From assembly GCF_964026495.1 (NCBI RefSeq), contig NZ_OZ032148.1, forward strand, positions 682,001 to 746,000: DNA of 64,000 nucleotides, written 5' to 3'. Positions 1 through 8,956 of this stretch are shown piece after piece (positions within the stretch are counted from its first letter, which is position 1; every line of letters begins with the position of its first letter). The stretch is from Arsenophonus sp964026495 (GTDB lineage Bacteria > Pseudomonadota > Gammaproteobacteria > Enterobacterales > Enterobacteriaceae). The position numbers and the translations under genes were made by a program. A model generated the notes under the pieces. That model did not search any database, was not told where the DNA came from, and saw only the letters and a program-made list of their open reading frames with translations.

Positions 1-748
1 TTTTTATTAAAATAAATTAGATGATAAAGATCATATCTTTTATTGTATTATATAAAATATATTAAAGCAATATTTTCTTAATATTTTTTTTAAAAAAACG
101 CTATTCAAAAAAATATTTTTAAAATTTAATTATCATAAAAAATTTTTCATATTCTGCTTACAAATACATTAACTTTAATTTTTATATTGCTTCAATGCAA
201 AAACATTATTTGTTTAAAAAATTAAACAAAATAACAATCAATAACAAATGTAAAATAATTTTATATTAAACATAATTAGAAAAAATTTCAATGATTATAT
301 TTAACACTAAAAAAATCAGAACGAAAATAAATAAAAACATTTTAAATATGTGCCATATACAAAATTTTTCCCATAATAATTAGTATTTATTAATTAATAT
401 TTATTTATATATAAAATATATATAAAAAAGTAGTTATATATAATTATATCAATAAACTAGCAAAATAAAAATTGATCAGAAGATCATATTTCATAAAAAA
501 ATATATAAAAGTTTTTTGCAATAAAATATTTTTATAAAAATAATATAAGAAAAATTTAAATTCATAAAATATTTATAGTTTTAATGTATATTTCCTTAAA
601 TCAATCTTTTAAATTCAAATTATAAAATTTATTAATATTCAAAATTATGTACAAATTAATAATCATATAAATACTGACAATAAATAAAGTTGAAAAATAC
701 AAAACTCAAAATAAAACAAAAATTTATACAAAAAACAAATATACTCGT
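1..748. other. gene-free A+T-rich spacer downstream of clpB
   Basis: No open frame with recognisable protein similarity, no tRNA-like fold and no G+C-rich hairpin is visible. In E. coli the region beyond the clpB 3' end leads to an rRNA operon; nothing resembling rRNA is seen here. Confidence 0.6.
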
Positions 749-3325
749 TCATTGCAAAACAATAATACTATTCTCTTCAACATCTAATGTTATTACCTTT
801 CCTGGTAATAGTGTATTAGATAATACCTTTTCAGCTAACATATTTTCTATCTTATGTTGAATTGCTCGTTTTAAAGGACGAGCACCAAATACTGGATCAA
901 ATCCTATTTCAGCTAACTTTTCTAGAACTTTTTCAGTAATTATTATTTTATAACCTTGTTCTTCTAATCTTTTATACAAACGTGATAATTGTATTTTTGC
1001 AATATTTTTAATTTGTGTTTTATTTAATGGATGAAATACAACAACTTCATCAATACGATTAATAAATTCTGGACGAAAACTACGACTAACCACTTCCATT
1101 ACAATCTCTTTTATATTATCATAACATAAATTCTCAAAACGTTCTTGAATTAAATTAGAGCCTAAATTAGATGTCATAATCACAACAGTATTACGAAAAT
1201 CTACCGTTTGCCCATGTCCATCTGTTAAACGGCCATCATCAAGTACTTGTAACAAAATATTAAAAACATCTGGATGTGCTTTTTCAATTTCATCGAGCAA
1301 AATAACAGAATAAGGACGTCTTCGTATTGCCTCTGTTAAATAACCACCTTCTTCATATCCTATATAACCTGGTGGCGCACCAACTAATCTAGAAATAATA
1401 TGTTTTTCCATAAATTCTGACATATCAATACGTACCATAGCATTGTCACTATCAAACAAAAAATTTGCAAGTGCTTTACATAACTCAGTCTTACCAACAC
1501 CAGTAGGACCTAAAAACAAAAAAGAACCAATAGGACGATTAGGATCTGATAAACCAGCCCGACTACGACGAATAGCATTCGATACAGCATTTACTGCTTC
1601 GTTTTGTCCAATAACAAATTTATGAATTTCTTCCTCCATATGCAATAATTTCTCACGTTCATTTTTTAACATTCTAATCACAGGAATCCCCGTCCATCTT
1701 GCTACAATTTCTGCAATTTCAATATCAGTAACTTTATTACGTAATAGCTTCATTGGTTTATTTTCAACACTAGTAGCTACTGCGAGTTGTTTTTCTAATT
1801 CTGGAATTTCACCATACTGTAATTTTGACATTTTAGCCAAATCACTATTACGACGTGCTTGTTCTAAACTTATACGTGCATTTTCTAATCTCGCTTTTAT
1901 ATCTTGGGTACCTGTTAGTTCTGCTTTTTCAGCATTCCACTTTTTTTCTAATGCCCAATATTCTTTTTCTTTTTCTATTAATTCTTCTTGTAACATTTTT
2001 AAACGTTTTTTACTATCTTTATCCAATTCTTTTTTTAAAGCTTCTTGTTCAAGTTTTAGTTGCATCACCCGACGTTCTAACCGATCTAATAATTCTGGTT
2101 TAGAATCCATTTGCATTCGCAAACTTGCTCCAGCTTCATCAATTAAATCTATTGCTTTATCTGGTAACATGCGATCAGAAATATAGCGATTAGATAAATT
2201 TGCTGCTGCAACAATAGCAGGATCTGTAATTTGCACATGATGATGTAATTCGTAACGTTCTTTTAATCCTCTTAAAATTGCTATTGTGTCTTCTACAGTT
2301 GGTTCAACAATATAAACTTTTTGGAAACGACGTTCTAATGCTGCATCTTTTTCAATATATTGATGATATTCATTCAATGTTGTAGCACCAACACAGTGTA
2401 ATTCTCCTTTCGCTAATGCTGGTTTTAACATGTTACTGGCATCCATTGCACCTTCAGATTTACCTGCTCCAACCATAGTATGTAATTCATCAATAAATAA
2501 GATAACATTACCTTCTTGTTTATTGAGATCATGCAAAACTGATTTCAAACGTTCTTCAAATTCACCACGATATTTTGTTCCTGCAAGTAAAGTACCCATA
2601 TCTAATGCAAATACACGTTTATTTTTTAACCCTTCAGGTACTTCAGCATTAACAATCCTTTGAGCAAGCCCTTCAACAATAGCTGTTTTTCCTACCCCAG
2701 GTTCTCCTATTAAAACTGGGTTATTTTTTGTTCTACGCTGCAGTACTTGTATAGTTCTTCGAATTTCTTCATCACGTCCAATAACAGGATCAAGTTTTCC
2801 TTCTTCAGCTTTTTGAGTTAAATCTATGGCATATTTTTTAAGTGCATTACGCTGCTCTTCAGCACTTTTTTCATGAATATTATCTCCGGCACGCATTAAT
2901 GATATCGCCTTTTCCATATCTTCTTTAATAATTTGCATACTTTTAATTTTATCAGTAAGAAAAGTTTTTGCATCAAAAATTGCTAAAAGAAATATCTCTG
3001 ATGAAATAAACTTATCACCTTTTTTTTGTGCTATTTTTTCACATAAATTTAGATGACGAATAAGATCATTTGATGGTTGAACATCACCAATAATTCCACC
3101 ATGCACTTGTGGTAAAACATTCAAAATATCATTTAATTGATCGCTTAATTTTTTTATATTAATACCCATTGAAGTTAATAAATATTTTATAGTACTTCCT
3201 TCTTGTTCTAATAAAGCAATCAGCAAATGAATTGGTTCAATAAATTGATTATCTTTTTTAATAGCTAAAGATTGAGCATCAATTAATGCTTCTTGTAATT
3301 TATTTGTAAAACGTTCAAAATGCAT
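749..3325 (-). CDS. clpB: ATP-dependent chaperone ClpB (disaggregase)
   Basis: Hexameric AAA+ disaggregase that works with DnaK/DnaJ/GrpE to pull polypeptides out of aggregates in the cytosol. The 858 residues match the family's usual ~857. In order: Clp N-terminal repeat domain (~1-145), first AAA+ module with Walker A GEPGVGKT near residue 207, the long coiled-coil middle domain (~410-525), second AAA+ module with Walker A GPTGVGKT near 605, and the C-terminal D2-small domain. The middle domain separates it from ClpA/ClpC. The start ATG has a good upstream GGAG. In E. coli yfiH lies between rluD and clpB; here that interval is empty. I do not see a convincing heat-shock sigma-32 promoter. 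All catalytic motifs look intact, so I expect a working protein. Confidence 0.97.
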   Translation of the reverse strand: MHFERFTNKLQEALIDAQSLAIKKDNQFIEPIHLLIALLEQEGSTIKYLLTSMGINIKKLSDQLNDILNVLPQVHGGIIGDVQPSNDLIRHLNLCEKIAQKKGDKFISSEIFLLAIFDAKTFLTDKIKSMQIIKEDMEKAISLMRAGDNIHEKSAEEQRNALKKYAIDLTQKAEEGKLDPVIGRDEEIRRTIQVLQRRTKNNPVLIGEPGVGKTAIVEGLAQRIVNAEVPEGLKNKRVFALDMGTLLAGTKYRGEFEERLKSVLHDLNKQEGNVILFIDELHTMVGAGKSEGAMDASNMLKPALAKGELHCVGATTLNEYHQYIEKDAALERRFQKVYIVEPTVEDTIAILRGLKERYELHHHVQITDPAIVAAANLSNRYISDRMLPDKAIDLIDEAGASLRMQMDSKPELLDRLERRVMQLKLEQEALKKELDKDSKKRLKMLQEELIEKEKEYWALEKKWNAEKAELTGTQDIKARLENARISLEQARRNSDLAKMSKLQYGEIPELEKQLAVATSVENKPMKLLRNKVTDIEIAEIVARWTGIPVIRMLKNEREKLLHMEEEIHKFVIGQNEAVNAVSNAIRRSRAGLSDPNRPIGSFLFLGPTGVGKTELCKALANFLFDSDNAMVRIDMSEFMEKHIISRLVGAPPGYIGYEEGGYLTEAIRRRPYSVILLDEIEKAHPDVFNILLQVLDDGRLTDGHGQTVDFRNTVVIMTSNLGSNLIQERFENLCYDNIKEIVMEVVSRSFRPEFINRIDEVVVFHPLNKTQIKNIAKIQLSRLYKRLEEQGYKIIITEKVLEKLAEIGFDPVFGARPLKRAIQHKIENMLAEKVLSNTLLPGKVITLDVEENSIIVLQ

Positions 3326-3848
3326 AAAATCTCCAAAAGATAATCAAATATTTGCTATAAAAAATAATTAAATTTTACGACACATTTTTTATAAAAAATA
3401 TTTATATGATATATATAATCTTACTTAATCTTACTTAATTTATAAAAAATGAATATTAATTTTTGTATAAATCCTTAAAAAATTTTTTATTAGAAATCTT
3501 TCTATGAATAACATAGAAATTAATATCAAATATTATTAAAAGTAAATATTTTATCTAATGATTTTATCATAAAAAATGCTTTTTTACAAAAGTAAATTAC
3601 AATTACAATAACTTAAAATAAAATATCTATTACTAAATTTTCGCTAATTTTTCTTAAAAAAACAGTTACTATATATAATATTCTTACTTATTGAAATTAA
3701 TCATAATAATAAAATTTTATACAAAAAATATAGTTTTTTATAACAACTAAAAATATAAATATTACCAATTATATAAAATATTAATTATCAATCTTTTTTC
3801 TATTAAATTTTCACGGTATTTTTGCATTCCATTAGTAAATCTCTTGCT
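3326..3848. other. spacer at the former yfiH position
   Basis: This sits between rluD and clpB, both on the minus strand, where E. coli carries yfiH. I looked for yfiH motifs on the minus strand and saw none. There is only a short direct repeat of a 10-base unit around 3418-3437. Confidence 0.5.
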
Positions 3849-4802
3849 TTAATATAAATTTTTTTTTAACATATCAATTAACATAAGCATATCTCTAGGA
3901 GGTTCTACGCACCACTCCATCAAATTACCTGTTATAGGATGATACAAACGTAATTTTTTAGCATGAAGTGCTTGACGATTGAATGTTTTAAGCATTTTTA
4001 TAAATGATTCAGAAAAACCTTTTAATGATCGTACCGATCCATAATACACAGGATCACCAACTACATGATGATTAATATGTGCCATATGAACACGAATTTG
4101 ATGTGTTCTACCTGTCTCTAATCTTAATTTTACTCTAGTATGTATACGAAATTTTTCTATTATTTTATAATGAGTGATAGCAGGTTTTCCAATTTTATTA
4201 ATAGCCATATGTATACGTTTACTGGGATGACGAGCAATTGGCTGATCAACTATCCCACTACATTGTACAAGACCATTTACTATAGCATCATATTCACGTA
4301 TAACTTTCCTATTTTTTATAGCTTGACTCAAATTTGAATGAGCAGTTATTGTTTTTGCGATAACTATTAATCCTGTAGTGCCTTTATCTAATCTATGGAT
4401 AATACCTGCTCTGGGAACATTTATATTTTCAGGATAATGAAATAACAATGTATTTAATAATGTCCCATTCAGATTTTTAATACCTGGATGCATAACTAAA
4501 TTTGCAGGTTTATTGATCACAAGTATTGCATCATCTTCATACACAATATTCAAAGGAATATTTTCTGCTTCTGTACAGATATTTTTTTTGATTACAAGAT
4601 TAATCAAAACTTTTTCATTGCCTACTACTTTTTTTTTAGGGCTATTTACATATTCATTATTAACCTGAACTCTATTATTTAAAATCCATTTTTTTATCTG
4701 TGATCTAGAATAATCAGGAAATAAAGAGACTAACACTTTATCTAAACGTTGAGAAAATTGTGATGGCAATATTTTTGCATTAAGTTGTAATTTTTCAGAC
4801 AT
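3849..4802 (-). CDS. rluD: 23S rRNA pseudouridine synthase RluD
   Basis: Makes pseudouridines 1911, 1915 and 1917 in helix 69 of 23S rRNA, at the subunit interface. The 317-residue protein has an N-terminal S4-like RNA-binding domain (~15-75) and the RluA-type catalytic domain. The catalytic aspartate lies in HRLDKGTTGL, and the family motif RLETGRTHQIRVHMAH is complete. The C-terminal tail is slightly shorter than in E. coli (326 residues). It is divergent from bamD, an arrangement also seen in E. coli. RluD is the pseudouridine synthase most often kept in reduced genomes, which fits. Confidence 0.95.
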   Translation of the reverse strand: MSEKLQLNAKILPSQFSQRLDKVLVSLFPDYSRSQIKKWILNNRVQVNNEYVNSPKKKVVGNEKVLINLVIKKNICTEAENIPLNIVYEDDAILVINKPANLVMHPGIKNLNGTLLNTLLFHYPENINVPRAGIIHRLDKGTTGLIVIAKTITAHSNLSQAIKNRKVIREYDAIVNGLVQCSGIVDQPIARHPSKRIHMAINKIGKPAITHYKIIEKFRIHTRVKLRLETGRTHQIRVHMAHINHHVVGDPVYYGSVRSLKGFSESFIKMLKTFNRQALHAKKLRLYHPITGNLMEWCVEPPRDMLMLIDMLKKNLY

Positions 4803-4929
4803 AACAATCAGCTAAAAAAATTATATTTTGTTCGAAATATCTATTTTTTGTTTAAAATATATAATAATTATATAATATTTTTTAAAAAAATTGGGAATTT
4901 GATAAAAATATTCGTAGGAAACAAAATAA

Positions 4930-5634
4930 ATGAAAAAAAAAATAAAATATTTATTGATATTTATTACAATTAATTTATTAATTGCTGGATGCTCTAGCAA
5001 TAAAAATATCATATCAGAAGCTTCTGAAAATGATATTTATCAAAGTAGTCAAGAAAAATTAAAAAAACATAATTACAAAGGAGCTATAAAATTATTAGAA
5101 AAATTATGTAGCAATTATCCATTAAGTGTATATAAAAAAAAAGCTCAATTAGATCTAATTTATGCGTATTATAAATCAGCAGAATTTTTTTTAGCAATAA
5201 AAATAATTGATCGTTTTATTCTATCAAATCCAAATGATCATAACATTGATTATGTTTTATATATGCGTGGATTAAATGCGCAAAAATTAGATCAAAACAT
5301 ATTACAAGATTTCTTTGGTATAGATCATTCTGATAAAGATCCTCAATATGCCATCGCAGCTTTTAAAAGCTTTACTCAACTTATTCATTCTTATCCTAAT
5401 AGTTTCTATGTAAATAATTCTCTAAAACACTTATTTCTTATAAAAGAACGATTAGCAAAATATCAATTGGCTATTATTAAATATTATAGTAAACGTGGTG
5501 CTTATATTGCCATTATTAATCGTACTAAAAACATGTTAAAACAATTTCCAGACAGTAAATATACACAACATGCACTACAATATATGAAAATAGCCTATAA
5601 TAAATTAGGTTTACTAAATGAAAAAATAAAGTGA
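4930..5634 (+). CDS. bamD: outer membrane assembly lipoprotein BamD
   Basis: Lipoprotein of the Bam complex, which inserts beta-barrel proteins in the outer membrane together with BamA. A lipoprotein signal peptide is clear: Lys-rich start, hydrophobic core and a lipobox LIAGC with Cys21 as the lipidation site. The rest is a TPR-type helical repeat protein (SxxELYxxAxxxL-like helices), 234 residues against about 245 in E. coli. GTAGGAAAC upstream provides a ribosome binding site. It is divergent from rluD. Its lipid modification would depend on Lgt/Lsp and on Lnt, which is encoded in this window. Confidence 0.93.
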   Translation: MKKKIKYLLIFITINLLIAGCSSNKNIISEASENDIYQSSQEKLKKHNYKGAIKLLEKLCSNYPLSVYKKKAQLDLIYAYYKSAEFFLAIKIIDRFILSNPNDHNIDYVLYMRGLNAQKLDQNILQDFFGIDHSDKDPQYAIAAFKSFTQLIHSYPNSFYVNNSLKHLFLIKERLAKYQLAIIKYYSKRGAYIAIINRTKNMLKQFPDSKYTQHALQYMKIAYNKLGLLNEKIK

Positions 5635-6425
5635 TAAAATTGCTAGAACTAAATCCTTTAAAAAAATAAAAAATAAAAAATTACTGAAAATACAACTTGA
5701 TAATTAAATATACTTTCATACTTTATAAAAAACAATTTTATATATTTTTTGATCTATATTAAAAATAATATTATTGTAAAAAACTTAAGTTATATTCTTG
5801 TTTTTTAATATATACGATATATTATTAAAAATTTTAGGTTTTTAAATATTATCTCTTACTTTAATATATTTTTTTTATAAAAAATATAATACAAAAAATT
5901 GCTATTAATAGAAATTACGCATTGAGAAAAAATAAGGATCAAGTTTATCATTACCTCAAAATATAGATTCATATTTAATCATCATTAATATTAATATATT
6001 GTAAACATCTCTTTTAAAAAGATAATAATATAGATCAATAAAACTTGAATCTTTTTTAAAAAAATTTATATATTATTAATATATGATATAAATTATTAAA
6101 TTTAATTCATATAATCATATTTAAAATTAATATGATCATAACTCGTTCTTTAATATTGTTAACAATCTATTCAAAATAAAAAATATTTCTTTAACAATTA
6201 ATTAAAGAAGATAGATAACTAAATTCTTAATTATTCTATAGAATAATTAACAATATAATACAACTATTCTCATTTAATTTATAATAAATATTAACACATA
6301 ATATATTATTAAAAAATAATAAAATAATCAAAATAAATATTTATAATAATTTATAAATATTTATACACTATTAATAAACACAACATTTATGATTAAATAA
6401 TTTCATCACAACAAAAAATACATAT
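5635..6425. other. spacer between convergent bamD and tyrA
   Basis: E. coli has raiA, pheL and pheA here, plus the dehydrogenase half of tyrA. No trace of them is readable on either strand. A perfect 24-base A+T palindrome lies at 6227-6250. Confidence 0.5.
6227..6250. repeat. perfect 24-base palindrome between convergent genes
   Basis: The two halves TTAATTATTCTA and TAGAATAATTAA are exact inverted complements. It sits between the convergent 3' ends of bamD and tyrA, so it may act as a weak bidirectional terminator, but there is no adjacent U-run and the composition alone could produce it. Confidence 0.35.
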
Positions 6426-6698
6426 TTATGTTTTTTTCTTTTCATACTTATAAGATTCACATATAATACGACGTAAAATATCTTCGATTAAATCAGCTGA
6501 AACACCTATTTTTTTCGCTTCTTTACGTCGCAATTCTAATATTGTATTTTCACGTTCTTTTATATAAATTGGTAACCCTTTTTTCCATTTAAATTCACCA
6601 ATTGCTATTACTAATTGCATTCTTTTTGCTAATAGTTTTAAGAATAATTGATCGATTTTATCAATTTTTTTACGTAATTGTAATAACTCTACTAACAT
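6426..6698 (-). CDS. tyrA: monofunctional chorismate mutase, truncated TyrA
   Basis: Converts chorismate to prephenate. The 90 residues align without gaps to the N-terminal chorismate mutase domain of E. coli TyrA (MVAELTALR... there, MLVELLQLR... here). The active-site set of AroQ mutases is present: Arg9, Arg26, Lys37, Arg49, Glu50, Ser82 and Glu86. The frame stops right at the domain boundary (…CESYKYEKKKT), so the ~280-residue prephenate dehydrogenase domain is absent, and nothing resembling it follows. Strand and position relative to rplS match tyrA rather than pheA, which lies on the other strand in E. coli. The clean, gap-free domain suggests selection keeps it as a stand-alone mutase; that part is inference. 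Confidence 0.85.
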   Translation of the reverse strand: MLVELLQLRKKIDKIDQLFLKLLAKRMQLVIAIGEFKWKKGLPIYIKERENTILELRRKEAKKIGVSADLIEDILRRIICESYKYEKKKT

Positions 6699-6901
6699 TT
6701 ATCTACCTTATGTTAAAAAATTAGCTTTTCTTTTCTTATTTATTATATATTTACTAAAATTAAACTACATTACATAAATATAAGCTAAAAATATAACTTA
6801 ACATTAAAAAAATATTGATTTTTAACTCTTTAAAATTAATTATACCAATGTATAAAATTTAATAAAATATTTCATAAAATCATTTCAAAAGAAAAACAAA
6901 A

Positions 6902-6920
6902 AGCTTAATACTATTAAGCT
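6902..6920 (-). terminator. Rho-independent terminator of the rpsP-rimM-trmD-rplS operon
   Basis: On the minus strand a stem AGCTTAATA/TATTAAGCT is followed directly by a T-rich run (TTTTTGTTTTT), about 40 bases past the rplS stop codon. This is the expected structure and position for the operon terminator. Confidence 0.7.
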
Positions 6921-6959
6921 ATTTTTGATTTCTTCGATATTTTTTTAAGAGCAAAGAAA

Positions 6960-7313
6960 TTATTTGATATTAAGACGTTCTTTAATACGAGCTGTTTTTC
7001 CAGAACGCTCTCTCAGATAATATAATTTAGCTCTACGTACAACACCATAACGTTTAATAATAATGCTATCTATAATTGGTGAATAAGTCTGAAATACTCT
7101 TTCAATACCTTCTCCATTTGAAATTTTTCTTACAGTAAATGCAGATTGAAAACCACGATTGCGCATAGCAATCACTAAACCTTCAAATGCCTGTAACCGT
7201 CTTTTAGCACCTTCGACAACCCATACTTTAACTTCTATAGAATCACCTGGTCTAAATAATGGAATACAGTTTTTTATTTGTTCTTTTTCAAATTCTTGAA
7301 TAATATTATTCAT
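6960..7313 (-). CDS. rplS: 50S ribosomal protein L19
   Basis: Large-subunit protein at the 30S interface. 117 residues, against 115 in E. coli, with the conserved FRPGDSIEVKVWVVEG and RGVVRRAKLYYLRE segments. It is the last gene of the rpsP-rimM-trmD-rplS operon and is followed by a hairpin terminator. An AAAAGGTAATT ribosome binding site precedes the ATG. All looks ordinary. Confidence 0.97.
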   Translation of the reverse strand: MNNIIQEFEKEQIKNCIPLFRPGDSIEVKVWVVEGAKRRLQAFEGLVIAMRNRGFQSAFTVRKISNGEGIERVFQTYSPIIDSIIIKRYGVVRRAKLYYLRERSGKTARIKERLNIK

Positions 7314-7377
7314 AATTACCTTTTATAAAAAAACCATCAAAAATAATATATATAAAATATATTATTAAATTCTTTAT

Positions 7378-8120
7378 TTATGTTCCTTCATATTCCTTTT
7401 GAAATTCTAATAACAACATTTTTTGTTCTTCGGTTAATTTTAAATTCATCAAAAGTTGAGGCCTTTTAAGCCATGTGTATCCTAATGATTGTTTTTTTCT
7501 CCAACGATTAATTTTGCTATGATTACCAGATAATAAAACATCAGGGACTGCCATATTTCCTAATAATTTTGGCCGTGTATAATGGGGAGGAGCAAATAAT
7601 CCTGTCATAAAAGAGTCTTCTTCTGCTGATCGCTTATGACCTAAAACACCTGGGATAAAACGAGAAATAGCATCAATCATTACCATAGCAGCTAACTCTC
7701 CACCAGTAAGAACATAATCACCTATTGACCATTCTTCATTGATTTCAGTTTCAATAATTCTTTGATCTATGCCTTCATATCGACCACATATCAAAATTAA
7801 TTTTTTTTTTGATAATAACTCAAAAATACCTTTTTGATTTAATTTTCTACCTTGTGGTGAAAGATAGATTACTGTAACATCCTGACCCATAAAAGATTTT
7901 GCTATATAAATTGCATCTCTAATTGGTTGAACCATCATTAACATTCCTGGGCCACCACCATAGGGACGGTCATCTACGGTACGTCTTTTATCATAAGCAT
8001 AATCTCTTAAATCACTACACTCTATCGTCAATAGTTTTTTTTTATTGCACGACTTGTTATGCCATAATTCGTAATTGCATGAAACATTTTTGGGAACAAA
8101 CTAATAATCCAAATCCACAT
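7378..8120 (-). CDS. trmD: tRNA (guanine37-N1)-methyltransferase TrmD, interrupted by a poly-A frameshift
   Basis: Makes m1G37 in tRNAs reading CNN/CGG codons, using S-adenosylmethionine, and so prevents +1 frameshifting; essential in E. coli. The main frame (7378-8031) gives 217 residues with the trefoil-knot SAM site (LILICGRYEGIDQR, SIGDYVLTGGE) and the RTVDDRPYGGGPGM motif. It lacks the first ~33 residues. These are encoded just upstream from an ATG at 8120 (MWIWIISLFPKMF..., matching E. coli MWIGIISLFPEMF) but in another frame, which hits TGA at 8028-8030. The join is a run of nine A (8035-8043); ten A would restore a gap-free alignment to E. coli. Transcriptional slippage on the A-run could rescue the protein. 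Alternatives are a recent pseudogene or a base-call error. It follows rimM by 30 bases. Confidence 0.9.
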
Positions 8121-8150
8121 ATTTTTTTACTAAAAACGTTTAATAAATTT

Positions 8151-8699
8151 CTAAAAACTCGGATCCCAGTCTACTTGAATTATTTTAGTAGCAATATCAA
8201 CCTTCTTTATAACTTTCTGATAAAGAAATGGGATCAACCTTTCTTTGATTCCAAATGAATCTTTAAGATTTTGTGTTACTAATACATCATTTGCTCCTGT
8301 TGCAATCAAATTTGTAACATGCCCCAAATAGTAGGCATGACTGTTAAAAATTTTGCAACCTATTAAATCTTTCCAATAGTATTCATTTTTTTTTAGAAGA
8401 GGAAGCTGTCCTGAATCTATAATAATTTTGCAATTAATCATTAAATCAGCATATTCTTTATTATAAATATTTTTAAATTTTGTAAAAATATTTTTATTAT
8501 CATATTTCCAATCTTCAATTTCTAATTGATACCATTCTTTTAACAATTGAACAAACCATGGTTGATAATTAAAAATATCTTCAATATTTTCAGTAAACGA
8601 AAATATTTTTATCCAACCATGAATACCATATGTTTTACCTAATTTCCCTAATATAATAGGATTAATTGGATTTACAAAAAAAACTTTTTTTTTAACCAT
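8151..8699 (-). CDS. rimM: 16S rRNA processing / 30S maturation factor RimM
   Basis: Assists maturation of the 30S head, binding S19. 182 residues, the same length as E. coli RimM, and alignable end to end: N-terminal RimM barrel (GKTYGIHGWIKIFSFTE), then the PRC-barrel domain (YYWKDLIGC..., GANDVLV..., KERLIPFL) ending VDWDPSF. Second gene of the rpsP operon, 14 bases after rpsP. Confidence 0.95.
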   Translation of the reverse strand: MVKKKVFFVNPINPIILGKLGKTYGIHGWIKIFSFTENIEDIFNYQPWFVQLLKEWYQLEIEDWKYDNKNIFTKFKNIYNKEYADLMINCKIIIDSGQLPLLKKNEYYWKDLIGCKIFNSHAYYLGHVTNLIATGANDVLVTQNLKDSFGIKERLIPFLYQKVIKKVDIATKIIQVDWDPSF

Positions 8700-8713
8700 A
8701 ATAGAAAATTAAA

Positions 8714-8956
8714 CTATTTTTTTAGTTGTTTAATTAACATGAAAACACGATCAGAAACTTGTGCACCTACAGAAATCCAATAATCAATGCGATCTAACTT
8801 TAAAGACATTTTTTTTGCTTGACCTGATGCGATTGGGTTAAAAAAACCTATTCTTTCAATAAAACGACCATCACGTGCATTACGACTATCTGTCACAACT
8901 ACTTGATAAAATGGACGTTTTTTTGCACCAAATCGAGCTAAACGAATTATTACCAT
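8714..8956 (-). CDS. rpsP: 30S ribosomal protein S16
   Basis: Primary assembly protein of the 30S body. 80 residues with the conserved start MVIIRLARFGAKKRPFYQVV and DSRNARDGRFIERIGFFNP. It is the first gene of the operon. Upstream on the minus strand TTGTTT and TAAAAT spaced by 16 bases could be its promoter. In E. coli ffh lies just upstream on the same strand; here there is only spacer. Confidence 0.97.
   Translation of the reverse strand: MVIIRLARFGAKKRPFYQVVVTDSRNARDGRFIERIGFFNPIASGQAKKMSLKLDRIDYWISVGAQVSDRVFMLIKQLKK

Noticed and set aside
1443..2663. Several antisense frames inside clpB.
   Set aside because: Shadows of the ClpB codons on the other strand.
3326..3500. Search for a heat-shock (sigma-32) promoter upstream of clpB.
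   Set aside because: No CTTGAAA/CCCCAT-like pair could be found.
4821..5012. Open frame of 63 codons on the minus strand over the bamD start.
   Set aside because: Antisense to the bamD signal peptide region and low complexity.
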